From NCBI RefSeq assembly GCF_033568475.1, contig NC_133122.1, positions 185,523,449-185,587,448 of the forward strand: DNA of 64,000 bases, read 5' to 3'. The DNA is from Henckelia pumila. Lineage: Eukaryota > Streptophyta > Magnoliopsida > Lamiales > Gesneriaceae. A program made the position numbers and the translations under genes. Positions within the stretch are counted from its first letter, which is position 1; each line of letters begins with the position of its first letter. The notes below the pieces were generated by a model that saw nothing but the letters and a program-made list of their open reading frames with translations, was not told the DNA's origin and made no database searches. Positions 24,282-34,850 of this stretch are shown here, piece by piece.

Positions 24282-24946
24282 TGTAACGACCCACTGTATC
24301 AAGACGAGTGGCTTAACTTTGGAGTTCTTATGTGATGAGCTCCCGAAAAGAAGATGCACCTTCTTGATATGAGTTGTACATATCAAATCTTTTGTACCTC
24401 TCATTCCGGTGTGGGATCGGTTCATTCATGTCACCCGTCGCCCATTCTTTGGTGGAGTTTCCATCTTTCAGGTATTAACCACCCATATTGCGGACCATGT
24501 ACCGCCCTAGGACTTTTTGGCTTCGGGTGTCACATGCCCACCAGCTTCCGCTTGGTTCGTCCTCGAACCACACCGTACTGGGAGAGGTCAGGCTCTGATA
24601 CCATTTGTAACGACCCACTGTATCAAGACGAGTCTTTTCAGCGTGCTTATGTCCTCACTCACACGCACCCTGGAAAACTTCCCAGGGGGTCACCCATCCT
24701 ATAATTTCCCCAAGTCAAGCACGCTTAACTTTGGAGTTCTTATGTGATGAGCTCCCGAAAAGAAGATGCACCTTCTTGATATGAGTTGTACATATCAAAT
24801 CTTTTGTACCTCTCATTCCGGTGTGGGATCGGTTCATTCATGTCACCCGTCGCCCATTCTTTGGTGGAGTTTCCATCTTTCAGGTATTAACCACCCATAT
24901 TGCGGACCATGTACCGCCCTAGGACTTTTTGGCTTCGGGTGTCACA
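24282..24946 (-). mobile_element. Cassandra-type TRIM, complete LTR-internal-LTR, one LTR deleted internally
   Basis: Read on the minus strand, the 5' LTR is 24946-24606 (341 bp, TGTGACACCC...GGGTCGTTACA). The 71-bp internal part (24605-24535) begins with a TGGTATCAGAGC tRNA-Met PBS. The 3' LTR is 24534-24282, only 253 bp. That LTR lacks about 90 bp, which removes the downstream half of its 5S-like domain. Cassandra elements are known short non-coding retrotransposons with 5S rRNA sequence in the LTRs. Mobilising enzymes would have to come from another element. Confidence 0.85.
24676..24757 (-). promoter_or_regulatory. 5S rRNA-derived domain with pol III internal promoter boxes
   Basis: On the minus strand the text gaactccaaagttaagcgtg...aggatgggtgaccccctggg follows the 3' half of plant 5S rRNA, keeping box A (agttaagcgtgcttg) and box C (ggatgggtgacc). 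The middle is altered (acttggggaaattat). It is part of the LTR and is not a 5S gene, since the 5' half of the rRNA is missing. Confidence 0.85.
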
Positions 24947-26492
24947 TGAGACGAACAACCAACCAAAAGCTTGAGGGAATCGACTATGGAACCTCCTTGG
25001 CTGATGGAATAAGGTGAAGATGGAGAATGGAGGGGAGGGAGGATCGGGTTGGGCTAGGTTAGGGGTCTGGGTCGGGTCTGAGTGGTCCGGGTCGGGTCGG
25101 CTAGGTAGTGGGTCGGGTTAGTGAGTCCGGGTCCGAGTTTGGTGGGCCGGGCTCGAGTATTTTATTTTTAAAGTATTTTACAAATTTATGTGTTTTTGAG
25201 TCAAATAAATTGAAATAAAATTATTTGGACTCCCAAATAATTTTATTTGGACTTTTAAAATTTTTAATTAAGTTAGTCCATTTATTTTATGGGATTTTGG
25301 GCCCATAAAAGTTAATGGGCCAGTCCTTGGGTTTTTGGGCCCATTGGGCCAGTTTAAGTGTTATTGGGCTTAGTGTAATTTTAATGGGCTTTATTAATTT
25401 AATTGGGCTTAGAATAATTATTTGGGCTTAAAGTTTGAAATAATGGGCTTAAGTATGTTAATGGGCCAGTTTTAAGTTAATGGGCTTGAGTGTTAGGGCC
25501 AGCAGTCCAGGACCATCCATGAGAAAATTTGCATGTGTCCTGATTATATATTTAATTATTTTTATGCATTTGAGTTATTTTAATATTTATATGTTAATAA
25601 GAAATTAAATTAAATATATATGATGGACACACATTTTATTCAAGTACATGCATTCATGAAATAATATTTTATGCATAATTTAATGTTTAGGTTGAGCAAT
25701 AAAAATATTTTATGTTGGAAGTTGAAGTAGTGTGACAATTTAAGGGGGATTCGTCCCCATATGATTGAAGGGCAGTTTACTGCCAATTTAAGAGGTGATT
25801 CGTCACCGGCCACGTACGTAGGTTTCCACGCTGATCAGTATTTAATGTATGATTTAAGGTTACACTACGGATACAACCATGCTATGTTAGAAAATAAATT
25901 GCTCAATATTGTTATGTATTATGTTATGTATTATGTTTATTTAAGTAAGTTATGTTATGTAATTTTTAAGCATGCTCATTCATGTATATGTATGTATTAG
26001 TATTAAATTGGTTTAAATTATTTTAAACCCTTGTTATGTTAGCATGTTGGGCCTCTAGGCTCACTACACTGGTATGGTGCAGGTGAGTACGCTGAGGATG
26101 ACATTGTACCCACCGGAGGCGAGGACGTATGAGCATGCATGCAGTGGCCCCGTGACCGTGAAATATTCTGAGTCGCTATGCATGTTATTGTTTTTGTCAG
26201 CATGATACATTTTTATTATTTTCAGTGATTGAGGGTCTAGAATATTTATTTAATATTTTCAGTGCATGCAAACTTTTATTTACTTATGCAGTATATTTTC
26301 AATTAATGTTTGACTCAGATATTTATTATATTTTTAAGAATGCATTTTATTTAAGTATTTATTTGTTTATTCATTTTAAATATTTTTATTCTGTGCATAT
26401 ATGTATGGGCATATATGTACATATTTTATTTAGTAAGTATAAAAAAAAAAAATTTCCGCATATTTATTTATTATAGAGTTAGGGTCGTTTCA
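24947..26492 (+). mobile_element. 3' part of a gypsy LTR inside the mosaic
   Basis: From about 25040 it follows the solo LTR at 12068-14694, from the gggtcgggtc-rich block through aagggcagtttactgcca, cactacactggtatggtgcagg and ttagggtcgtttca. The first 5' kilobase of that LTR family is missing. It ends at ...GTTTCA, directly before a PBS at 26495. Confidence 0.8.
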
Positions 26493-26904
26493 GTTGGTAT
26501 CAGAGCCTGACCTCTCCCAGTACGGTGTGGTTCGAGGACGAACCAAGCGGAAGCTGGTGGGCATGTGACACCCGAAGCCAAAAAGTCCTAGGGCGGTACA
26601 TGGTCCGCAATATGGGTGGTTAATACCTGAAAGATGGAAACTCCACCAAAGAATGGGCGACGGGTGACATGAATGAACCGATCCCACACCGGAATGAGAG
26701 GTACAAAAGATTTGATATGTACAACTCATATCAAGAAGGTGCATCTTCTTTTCGGGAGCTCATCACATAAGAACTCCAAAGTTAAGCGTGCTTGACTTGG
26801 GGAAATTATAGGATGGGTGACCCCCTGGGAAGTTTTCCAGGGTGCGTGTGAGTGAGGACATAAGCACGCTGAAAAGACTCGTCTTGATACAGTGGGTCGT
26901 TACA
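26493..26904 (+). mobile_element. Cassandra-type internal domain and LTR, plus strand
   Basis: The PBS TGGTATCAGAGC (26495) and following 60 bp match the internal domain at 24535-24605 in inverse orientation. A 341-bp LTR (26564-26904) matches 24606-24946. Its 5S-like domain (about 26770-26836) keeps both box A and box C. Confidence 0.88.
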
Positions 26905-27121
26905 AGATGTGTCAAAATAAAAAGGTCCATCGCGTCATATAAAATAAATTAGTTGAGTTGATAATTTCTCAACATATCAAAATGATGGACTACCAAATTA
27001 CACATAAGGCCGTCAATTGATCCGTCCACGATCTAAAATAGATGAACTGGGTTGGTGTTGTCCGAATCCGCATAAAAAGAAAGTTAGTCCGCTCCACTTA
27101 ATTTTCTTGATACGTGACTTA

Positions 27122-27319
27122 GGCCCCGTTTGGATTTGGTAGACAATTTTTTAAAAAAGCACTTTTTTAAGCTATAATTTTTGGCTTTTGAAAAAAGCTC
27201 TAATTTTGACTTTAAAAAGTGTTTATTTAAGCACTTTTTTGGTCAACCAAACACTTTATTAAATGAAAAGTACTTAAAAAAGTGCTTTTTTAGCCTAGCT
27301 TTTGAAACCAAACGGAGCC
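27122..27319. mobile_element. Tourist-type MITE (PIF/Harbinger), TSD TTA
   Basis: GGCCCCGTTTGG and CCAAACGGAGCC are imperfect terminal inverted repeats. TTA lies on both sides (27119-27121 and 27320-27322). Copy B has the empty site (gtgacaaagaaaattg near 37175). It inserts about 190 bp upstream of the presumed eIF5-A start. Confidence 0.9.
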
Positions 27320-27380
27320 TTAGAAAATTGTTGGTTGATTCAATTTTCAAGCATCGATAACCATAGTGAGCTCATACTTA

Positions 27381-27534
27381 AAGCCCAATTTCAATAATTT
27401 TATTGGGCTGATTTTGGAGAATGTTTTGGGCCAATATCCGTCCATGGCCCAGCTCGGATGGTGAATACTCGAGAGATGGAGGCGTCTAGAATTGTTCAAG
27501 CACCTTATATAAACACTCATTGTCGAAACCCTAA
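27381..27534 (+). promoter_or_regulatory. Promoter of eIF5-A: site II motifs, TATA box, telo box
   Basis: TGGGCC at 27427-27432 and GGCCCA at 27446-27451 are site II (TGGGCY) elements. A further inverted pair (agccca/tgggct) lies near 27382 and 27412. TATATAAA follows at 27506-27513 and the telo box AAACCCTAA at 27526-27534. Site II plus telo box is the usual plant promoter for translation-apparatus genes, in keeping with the product. Confidence 0.75.
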
Positions 27535-28854
27535 TTATACATGAGCACTGTTTCCCATTGTTTCTTCTTTGTGTCTCTGCGCTTGCAATCGTGTCTGTTT
27601 TTCTGAAAAACGAAGCTGAATTTTGTCCAATTGGTGAGTTCCTCTCATTCCCCGTTTCGTCTACTTTTGGATAGACAAGCTCATGCCTTGTAATTTATGA
27701 TTCTCTATAATGAAAATTTTGCTGTTTCGATTTGATTGTGAGGTGGGTCTAATTGGAAATATTGTGGCTTTGAGATTGAGATATCATTTGATTTTTAAAA
27801 AAGATGGTTGCGGTCATCCCGTTGGGAAGTACGGATTATTGGATACATAGATTTTACTTCTTCGGGCTTTTCCTTGTGTTTTATGCTTAGTTTTAACTGT
27901 GGATTGCCTTCCATTACTTATTTGTCAAAGTAGTGGTAATTTGTTTCTTTGTAATGTTTATGAGAAATTGTTAGCAGGAGTACATATGATCTAGTGGCTA
28001 GTAGCGAGATGTGTACACATCTAATGTCCTGGTAGTTTGTGTTTGTGATATGAGTTCTTTAGACAATGTTATTGATAACTCTTCATTTTATGAGTCGATA
28101 TCATTGTGACGTTTGTCATTTATCGTATATGTATATATGTTGGGCTGTTGGTAGCTGGTATTTTGCATTTTTGCTATCTCATTGTCATTTGAGACAGGAT
28201 ATTTTATTTTCTGAATCAGCTTTAAACTCAATTTCCCGTACCTGTTAACTAGGAAACCACAAGTAAAAACCAAGGAAAGTTGCGGTTCTTGTAAATTTTA
28301 GAATGGTTTATTCTGAAAATTACCACCTACGAAGTATCTTGTATAGTGATTACTAGTGAGAAGAATTGATTCAAATCTGCTTGCTCTGCTATTCCCAAGA
28401 CGCGTCTGCATCTTACATGAATACATTTAGTACCTTGCCAAGTAATTTTGCTGTCGGACCTGGAAACTATAATTGATTTTGTCATCAATCGCAGCATCTT
28501 TATTCGTAGTTCTGTGTTTGTTTCAGGTTCTTCCGCTCGTTGCAGGTTCCATTGTGTCCAAGTCGAAGCTTCTTTTATGTCCGAACAAGCCATTCTCTTC
28601 TTGGGACTTATTGGGTTGCTTGGAGAATACTGTCCTACATCGAGAAAAAAGAACCCACACATTTGCGAAAACTTCGGCTGTATGTATCTTTTGTCATTTC
28701 TGGAACACTTGGAGCTGTGTGGTTGCATCAGAGTTTCAACTGATCGGTCATTTCACGCTAGTAAATCTTTGGAGGATACTCTTTTGATGAATCCCAGCAC
28801 TCAGTATCTCTAACGTGAGTGTGTTGGGTCGAAATATATCGTACCAGAGCAAAG
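27534..28854 (+). other. eIF5-A 5' leader with an 892-bp intron
   Basis: A donor (caattg|gtgagttc) at 27634 and an acceptor (tttgtttcag) ending at 28526 define an intron at 27634-28526. The second leader exon, 28527-28854, precedes the ATG. The coding region itself has no intron. The long leader exon holds an upstream ORF at 28577. Confidence 0.7.
28577..28813 (+). CDS. 78-codon upstream ORF in the eIF5-A leader
   Basis: The ATG (28577) has a poor context (ttttATGt), and the frame MSEQAILFLGLIGLLGEYC... stops 41 bp before the main ATG. Copy B keeps the same start, length and stop (38416-38652) with four base changes, all altering residues (N to H, S to K, S to N). Its length is therefore kept but its sequence shows no sign of selection. 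It may lower reinitiation at the main ATG. A coding role is unproven. Confidence 0.4.
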   Translation: MSEQAILFLGLIGLLGEYCPTSRKKNPHICENFGCMYLLSFLEHLELCGCIRVSTDRSFHASKSLEDTLLMNPSTQYL

Positions 28855-30195
28855 ATGGCTTTGCAAAATATAGGTGCCGGCAATAGTGATGATGCCTTCT
28901 ATAGGTATAAGATGCCCAAGATGATCACCAAGATTGAGGGCCGTGGAAATGGGATCAAAACCAACATTGTTAACATGGTTGACATCGCAAAGGCTTTGGC
29001 CAGGCCAGCTTCATACACCACTAAACATTTTGGTTGTGAACTTGGGGCGCAATCTAAGTTTGATGAAAAAACTGGGACCTCCCTCGTGAATGGAGCACAT
29101 GACACTGCCAAGCTTGCTGGTCTTCTAGAGACCTTCATTAAGAAGTACGTGCAGTGCTATGGTTGTGGAAACCCTGAAACCGAGATTCTGATTACTAAAA
29201 ATCAGATGATCCAACTGAAATGTGCGGCTTGTGGTTTTGTTTCTGATGTTGACATGCGGGACAAGCTCACATCTTTCATAGTAAAGAATCCTCCTGAACC
29301 TAAGAAGGGGTCAAAAGACAAGAAAGCTCTTAGGAGGGCTGAGAAGGAGCGACTTAAGGAAGGTGAAGCAGCAGACGACGAACTGAAAAAGATTAAGAAA
29401 GACATCAAGAAAAAAGGTTCGTCAAAGGAGGGGAGCTCCAGCAGAAAGAAAGTAGGAAGCTCGGATGAGGAACACAATTCACCTCCTCGAAGCTTAGTAG
29501 CTGCTCAGCAGGAAGAGGACACCGAAGATGATGTTCAGTGGCAAACTGACACTTCAATGGAAGCGGCTCAACAACGAATGAAAGAGCAACTTACTTCTGT
29601 TACGGCTGACATGGTGATGCTTTCTACCATCGAAAACCAGAAAGAGAAGAAGCCAAAGGCTACTGTTCGGGCACATAATGGTTCAAGAACTGCTTTAGCC
29701 ACAAAGGATGATACTAAGACAAAGAATGAGAAGACATATATTGAGAAACTTGTTGAGGGGATGAGAGAAAATATTAGTGGAATGGATGCTAACCAATTCC
29801 AATCCTATTTAGGAACACTATCGGGCTCTTCTTCTCAGGAGGTGATGACTGCTTTGTACGAGGCACTCCTGGAGGGTGTTGATAAAGGTTTTGCAAAGGA
29901 GATTACCAAGAAAACAAGCTATCTTACAGCCGCTTTTGGTCAGAATGAGAACTCACAATTGCTTTTGCTACGAGCTATTGAAGAATTCAGCAAAAAGCCA
30001 AACCCACACGCAGTGAAGGAAGTGGCCCTCGTTTTGAAAGTTCTGTATGATGCTGACATCTTGGAGGAAGAAAACATCATGCAGTGGTATGATGAAGGAA
30101 TTGCCGGAAGCAACATTGACTCTGCTGTATGGAAGAATGCTAAACCTTTCATTGATTGGCTCCAGAATGCTGACTCAGAAAGTGAGGAGGAATAA
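28855..30195 (+). CDS. eIF5: Translation initiation factor eIF5, copy A
   Basis: This intronless coding region encodes 446 residues. I start at 28855 (MALQNIGAGNSDDAFYRYKMPK, context aaagATGg), not 12 codons earlier, because family proteins begin there. The N-terminal GAP domain (about 1-140) has the catalytic Arg17 in FYRYKMP, the GRGNGIKTN loop, and a zinc ribbon with two CX2C pairs (CYGC...CAAC). A charged Lys-rich linker follows. The C-terminal HEAT/W2 domain (about 290-446) ends with the acidic-aromatic tail DWLQNADSESEEE. eIF5 stimulates GTP hydrolysis by eIF2 in the 48S complex and binds eIF1, eIF3 and eIF2-beta in the cytosol. It differs from copy B at about 14 residues plus two one-residue indels, so both look functional. 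Confidence 0.97.
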   Translation: MALQNIGAGNSDDAFYRYKMPKMITKIEGRGNGIKTNIVNMVDIAKALARPASYTTKHFGCELGAQSKFDEKTGTSLVNGAHDTAKLAGLLETFIKKYVQCYGCGNPETEILITKNQMIQLKCAACGFVSDVDMRDKLTSFIVKNPPEPKKGSKDKKALRRAEKERLKEGEAADDELKKIKKDIKKKGSSKEGSSSRKKVGSSDEEHNSPPRSLVAAQQEEDTEDDVQWQTDTSMEAAQQRMKEQLTSVTADMVMLSTIENQKEKKPKATVRAHNGSRTALATKDDTKTKNEKTYIEKLVEGMRENISGMDANQFQSYLGTLSGSSSQEVMTALYEALLEGVDKGFAKEITKKTSYLTAAFGQNENSQLLLLRAIEEFSKKPNPHAVKEVALVLKVLYDADILEEENIMQWYDEGIAGSNIDSAVWKNAKPFIDWLQNADSESEEE

Positions 30196-31292
30196 AATGT
30201 TTGTTTCTTTTATCAGGTAATCGTCATTGTTGGTTTCACTTTTGAACCTTGTCACATTTTGTTTGTCTCTCTGCCCATAATTATGTGGACTGTCATGTTG
30301 TGTGTGTTTTGTTCCATTTGGACAATCTTTATCCGAATTGTCATTTATTTTAGTTTAGTTTTTATCACAGTAGCACGTTACAATGGAATTTACTTAAAAG
30401 GCACAGTAGGTAGTAGTAAGCACCACTTTCTTGGGAACACTTCTTCCCTCTTCACAAGACATTTGACCATTGCTTCGACAATGCTCCTTAGTGTTTATGG
30501 GTGCCTCTGAAGTCATCTCATTTATACAACTATGGCTCATGTAACAACACTGCATAAGCCGATTATGGAACGTGGATAAGATGCGACTCTGATTGTATTC
30601 TAGGCAACTCATTCTCTTCCTCCGAATTCGCAGCCGGTATTGGGAGCCCCTGGCACGAACAAGGGAGAAAGTAACTTAGCATTATACGAAATCTAGAATG
30701 AATGGCATGCTGAGTTTGACTTTACGTAAAATCTAGCACTTCATGAACCAAATAACAAAACATTAGAGCTCCATTGCTAAATTTTGTTTTATTCATATTA
30801 ATTCTACTGTCTCCTAAATTTTTACACTTGTGATAAAAACAGAACCGATTGATAAATAAGGAGCACGAGGAAACATACTGGATTAATTTTATCGCATGCG
30901 ATGTTACTTCTGTTCATCGAGATATAACTGAGATATTTTGCATAGAGATCTCAGTAGTAAGATAGTGTGTGCTAAAAGTTTATTTTAAGTGTTTTATAGC
31001 TTCTATATGAAATTTTCAATTATCTTATATGTATGTAGAGCGATATTATGATTTTTTAAAATATTTATTCTATTAATCAAGAGTGAGTGTCTTACCTAAA
31101 ATAACCACCCTTATGTAAATGCTAAATAAAATATGGTATTTAAATTTTAAAATTCAATTACACATTTTCCCCAATTTTTTTTATTTGTATACAAATTTAA
31201 ATGTATAAGATGTTTAACAAAGAAAAATATCAAATGAGTGGTCAAATATATGAAAGTTAATTCTATTTTTATGTTATATAAAACTATAATAT
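30196..31292. other. Intergenic DNA between convergent eIF5-A and RINGv genes
   Basis: It holds the 3' UTRs of both genes. No gene is seen. The copy B equivalent (40035-41159) contains an added tandem duplication. Confidence 0.5.
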
Positions 31293-33129
31293 TTAAATTA
31301 TAACCGTTATATATAGTACCTGTCCCCGTCGACGCCTTTGTATAGCAGTCAATGCTTTCACAATGACATAAATAGGAACCAAGATCCCAATCGTTCGCAA
31401 CATCAACAACTGCAGTGGGAAAGAGAGTGATTCGTTCTCAGAATGCTAAATTTCAAGAAAATCATTAAGATGTGTAATCTCACCATGAACAGAGAAACTG
31501 AGTATTCGTCAGCACCATATAGGATAAATGGTAGTGTGTGTCGTAAAACCAGAAGAACTATGAACTGAAGAATGAAAAAAATCATCATGAGTGAATTTTT
31601 CTTTAAAGTAAAACATAAAGAGCTAGATGAGATCTTGGCATGAGTGTTGATAGTTTAGAGTATCAGACCAACATTTTATGCACTGGTGTAACTAGTAAAT
31701 ATGTTAGACTGTACTCTTGTAACTTGATGAAAATGCCACTCAAGCAAGAATGTGATGGGGGAAAGTATAAACTTTGTTTGAAACGCGACCATATACGAAG
31801 GTTTGATAACTATAATCCTCATGCAACTCTAAAAAAATTGGATGTTAAAATGAAAATAAGCCAACTACCAAGAAGTGTCTGTCAATGCGCCTTTGAACAT
31901 TAATAGTTTGATGTTAAAACTTGTAATCAAGACTCTCATTGTTTCTGCATCTTCGAAGTATGAGTTATGGACAAATGACACTTGCAGATCACACAGACAC
32001 ATACATACGCGTATATCACGTTAGACTACGATGAAAGATAAAAGAGAGAATAATACAATCACAGTGATTATGCGACAGCATAACATGCTTCGGGAAGTGG
32101 GAACTGGATATTCCTCAAAGTTTGGATCAAGAAAACTCCCATCGGTAGAAGCCATTGACATGAACTGAGGAGCATGCAGGTCCCTTCTTAGTATCTCCCA
32201 GTTTCCCCTGAGTTATATATAGATGAGAATATGTGTGTCTACTTGTGTATCAAGACAGGTTTGTTCCAAATTTAGGGAGGCAAAAATGGACCTGAAGTTC
32301 ACTGGGATGCCACCATAACTGAATAAAGGCGGCGGCGCTGTATAGTCTGGCCTGAATTGCTACAATCTCACCATTTGTGAAGGATTATGATACACAGAAT
32401 TATTTCAATAGGATATTTAATTTGTAGATTTGTTCTTACGACGGATCTAGTAACTGAATGCATTCAAAAAGTTCTCATTTTTATTACTCGAACATAAATG
32501 CAATCATATATTCAGAAAATATGCAAATAAAAATTGGAAATTTGTTATACGAAAACGTGCCGAAAATTTAGTTTTCATACGAGAGCTAACAATCGAACAG
32601 TGAGTTCAGAAATCATTTGCATTGTCATGTTCCATGTCCCAAAATGTGTCAAGAGGCTCACCTGATGGCAAATCTCGCAGATAGTATCACCTTTTTCATT
32701 GCACCACCTTTGCACACACGTACGGTGAGCATACTGTAAACAAAGAAAACACCATATAGTCACTTTTTAACAATAAACATAACACATTACACAGTGGTCT
32801 TTGTAAACTCCAGCTGTTCAGCAATAAGTGAATATATTATATCATACTACAGTTGTGGTATAGAAGATCTGAACTCTAACCTTCAAGCTTCCACGACATG
32901 AACATGGAGTGTCCATGTTTGAATTGTCATCTTCGTCATGGCAAATCCTGCACTCTTCAGATTTCTTTGTGAAAGATCCTACACTCATATCCATTCTATG
33001 GATAGAAAGACTAGCTCTCTTGTTTTCAATAGTGGATTCAGAGGGCAATCGATTTTTACTCTGGATGACGGCTTCGAGAGTGGACTCGGTGAGCAATCTA
33101 TCCACCAGCAACACAAAGTGATCGCCCAT
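31293..33129 (-). CDS. RINGv (MARCH-type) E3 ubiquitin ligase with two membrane segments
   Basis: Exons on the minus strand are 33129-32881, 32733-32662, 32359-32292, 32207-32057, 31564-31484 and 31409-31293. All junctions are GT-AG, the phases agree, and the product is 245 residues. The start [16 protein letters not shown] matches the usual plant opening. The C4HC3 RINGv domain is Cys60, Cys63, Cys76, Cys78, His86, Cys89, Cys102 and Cys105. The plant block [17 protein letters not shown]...[11 protein letters not shown] follows. Two hydrophobic helices (about 176-196, and 205-228 with [17 protein letters not shown]) predict a membrane anchor, then a basic tail (QRRRRGQ). Such ligases ubiquitinate membrane proteins. 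The last exon is taken to its in-frame stop; an alternative splice at GGGACAG is possible. Confidence 0.9.
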
Positions 33130-34562
33130 TCTTGAAACTATATAAGCCCTTGATTCAAATGTTTTCAAAGAAGTACATACATGCAAAGGAGTCTTAACTT
33201 GTGCGCCAAATAGCAATATTTTCAAACCGTTCAAATTGTCCTGCATGGCAAGGTTTTGGCATTCAAACATAAAGATATGAATGGAGTAGTGTTTGGTAAA
33301 ATAGTGTTTGATTAGCTGTGTGAAGCAATGAATTGAGAAATAATGCGGAAAGCAAGAAACAGAGGAGCAGAGCTTTCCACAGAGTACAAAATTTCCCAAT
33401 ATATTGATCCGTGTGAATTTAAGGAACAAGAAAAGGGGTCCCTCGATAAAACAGGAAATGTCCAGCATGGGTGTGTGCAACGAAAGCAATAACTAGAGAA
33501 GCACATTTATGAAGAAAAGATATTAGTGCGATAATTTCTATTCTACAGGAAAATGGTGGGAAACTGTAATCTTACATCAAATAATAAAGCCCACCAAAAT
33601 GAAACAAAAGTTGTCCTTTATTTTTTTTTGGAAGCAGGGAAAAGTCATCCACTTTTCAAAGGGAACGAATGAATCGATAACCGATGTAATACATTATGAA
33701 AGAAAGAAAGATAACATAAAATGAATGGAAAAAAAAACAATAACTAGCAGTAAAATCTCAAGAACATCAAAAGTCAGTGATACATAACTGAATGGTAGAT
33801 CTTTCATTGGAAATGATTCAGAAACAGCTTTCAAAAATGAAACAACGGTGCCGCTTAAAGATTAAACGAGAAGCCAGAGAATTTCGCAATGTTAAAGCAT
33901 ATATACTCTCATATACAATAAGAAAAGGGCAGCAAAAAGGCTGCTCTTTTGAACCCATGATAAAGCCACTACTTTCTCTATGTTCAATCAAACAACATGA
34001 AGAAAGGAGAGAATAAAAATAAGAATATTTGAAGGGAAGCTTACAAGAAACGTGTGGGATATTTCTGCAGCAAAAGGAACCTATTCAAGAAAACCATGAC
34101 AATTTCATCATTCCTTTCTTGAACTATTATTTATTTTCCAACTTTTTCGTATTGGGATTTGCTTTTTTTTTTTTTTTTTTTTATTGAGAAAGGGTGTTTT
34201 GGAGTGAACAAAATCGGATGGGTGGCGCCACCATTTTCAAGATTTCATGGCAGGATTTCACCTTTCCGACTCAATCCCATTTGTAACTTCACACACGCAT
34301 ATATGTAGTAATTAGTATAGACACAAATTCTTTATCTCTCACGCAGATACACACAAAAAGGGTGCATCAGCCTTTTTCTCCACCACTCTGTTACACAAAC
34401 AGTTGATGGAAAGACCGACAGCGCCTGACGGCAAAGAAGTGTACCATTTGGCACGATCATTTTTAAGTCACCCATTTCCCGGTTTTGCCATCAAGAAATT
34501 GCAACAATTTAGCCACAAAAAATGTAACTGTGCAAGTGGTTGCTTTATCTCCCGATATATAT
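33130..34562. other. Upstream region of the RINGv gene
   Basis: This is the leader and promoter side of the minus-strand gene. The first 360 bp remain open in one frame, but the resulting N-terminus lacks family support. A 20-base poly-T tract lies near 34165. A plus-strand frame at 33792-34016 has no recognisable content. Confidence 0.45.
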
Positions 34563-34800
34563 ACTAGTACCCGAATGCACGCGTGCGTTCCTTTTATTAT
34601 CTATTTTTTTAATTGAAAATATAAAAAAATTATAATAATAAATAGTTAGATTAAAAATGATATTTTCGTAAATAAATATTCATGATATGAAAAAAATAAT
34701 GAAAATGGTATATTCGTAATTACATAACTATTTAAGGGCAAAAATGAAGATGATGTCCATACCAAGAGACCACTTGCTTTTACTTAGTATATAGTATAGA
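34563..34800 (-). mobile_element. Non-autonomous Helitron (238 bp)
   Basis: On the minus strand it begins TCTATACTATATACTAAG and ends with hairpin CGCACGCGTGCATTCGGG, then CTAGT. The 5' flank is A. The same architecture occurs at 6327-6688 and 17183-17422. Confidence 0.75.
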
Positions 34801-34850
34801 TTACCGCATTTATGTACTCCATAAACATCACCATATTCTCAAAAACCTTG

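Larger units (their letters stand above)
24282..26904. mobile_element. Mosaic retroelement: inverted Cassandra-type TRIM units around a gypsy LTR part, TSD AGATG
   Basis: AGATG is duplicated at 24277-24281 and 26905-26909. Copy B (36950-36985) has the uninterrupted site (caagtagatgcgtcaaaatg), so the whole 2,623 bp behaves as one insertion. Both outer ends are the ...GGTCGTTACA end of the same 5S-bearing LTR, facing opposite ways. The parts are a minus-strand Cassandra-type element (24282-24946), a gypsy LTR piece (24947-26492) and a plus-strand Cassandra internal domain plus LTR (26493-26904). No frame is real; short repeats of one antisense frame reflect the repeated LTR. Confidence 0.85.
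23397..32977 (+). repeat. Tandem segmental duplication, copy A (part homologous to copy B)
   Basis: From aaaatttgctaggtgcaata at 23397 to gaaagat at 32977, the sequence aligns in the same orientation with 35446-42850. The only large differences are transposon insertions (24282-26904 and 27122-27319 here; 36184-36813 in copy B) and a small tandem duplication in copy B. The original unit probably ran on to 35445, because copy B begins directly after it; in copy B the part past 42850 has been lost or replaced. It contains eIF5-A and the RINGv gene. Confidence 0.92.

Noticed and set aside
24354-24704. 116-residue open frame repeated at 24766 and 26490
   Set aside because: It is antisense to the 5S-bearing LTR and repeats because the LTR repeats. 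No codon-level conservation or family match.
24676-24757. 5S rRNA gene
   Set aside because: Only the 3' half of 5S rRNA is present, with an altered middle, and it lies inside a repeated LTR. It is a Cassandra-type domain.
28819-28854. 12-codon extension of eIF5 (and 38658-38693)
   Set aside because: Family proteins start at MALQN, and that ATG has the stronger context.
31640-31903. 87-residue plus-strand frame, also 41570-41758
   Set aside because: It is antisense to a RINGv intron, and its length is not kept between the two copies.
33130-33489. N-terminal extension of the RINGv protein
   Set aside because: Family members start at [12 protein letters not shown]; the upstream frame is leader or intron.
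33792-34016. 74-residue lysine-rich plus-strand frame
   Set aside because: Low-complexity, upstream of a minus-strand gene, no homology recognised.
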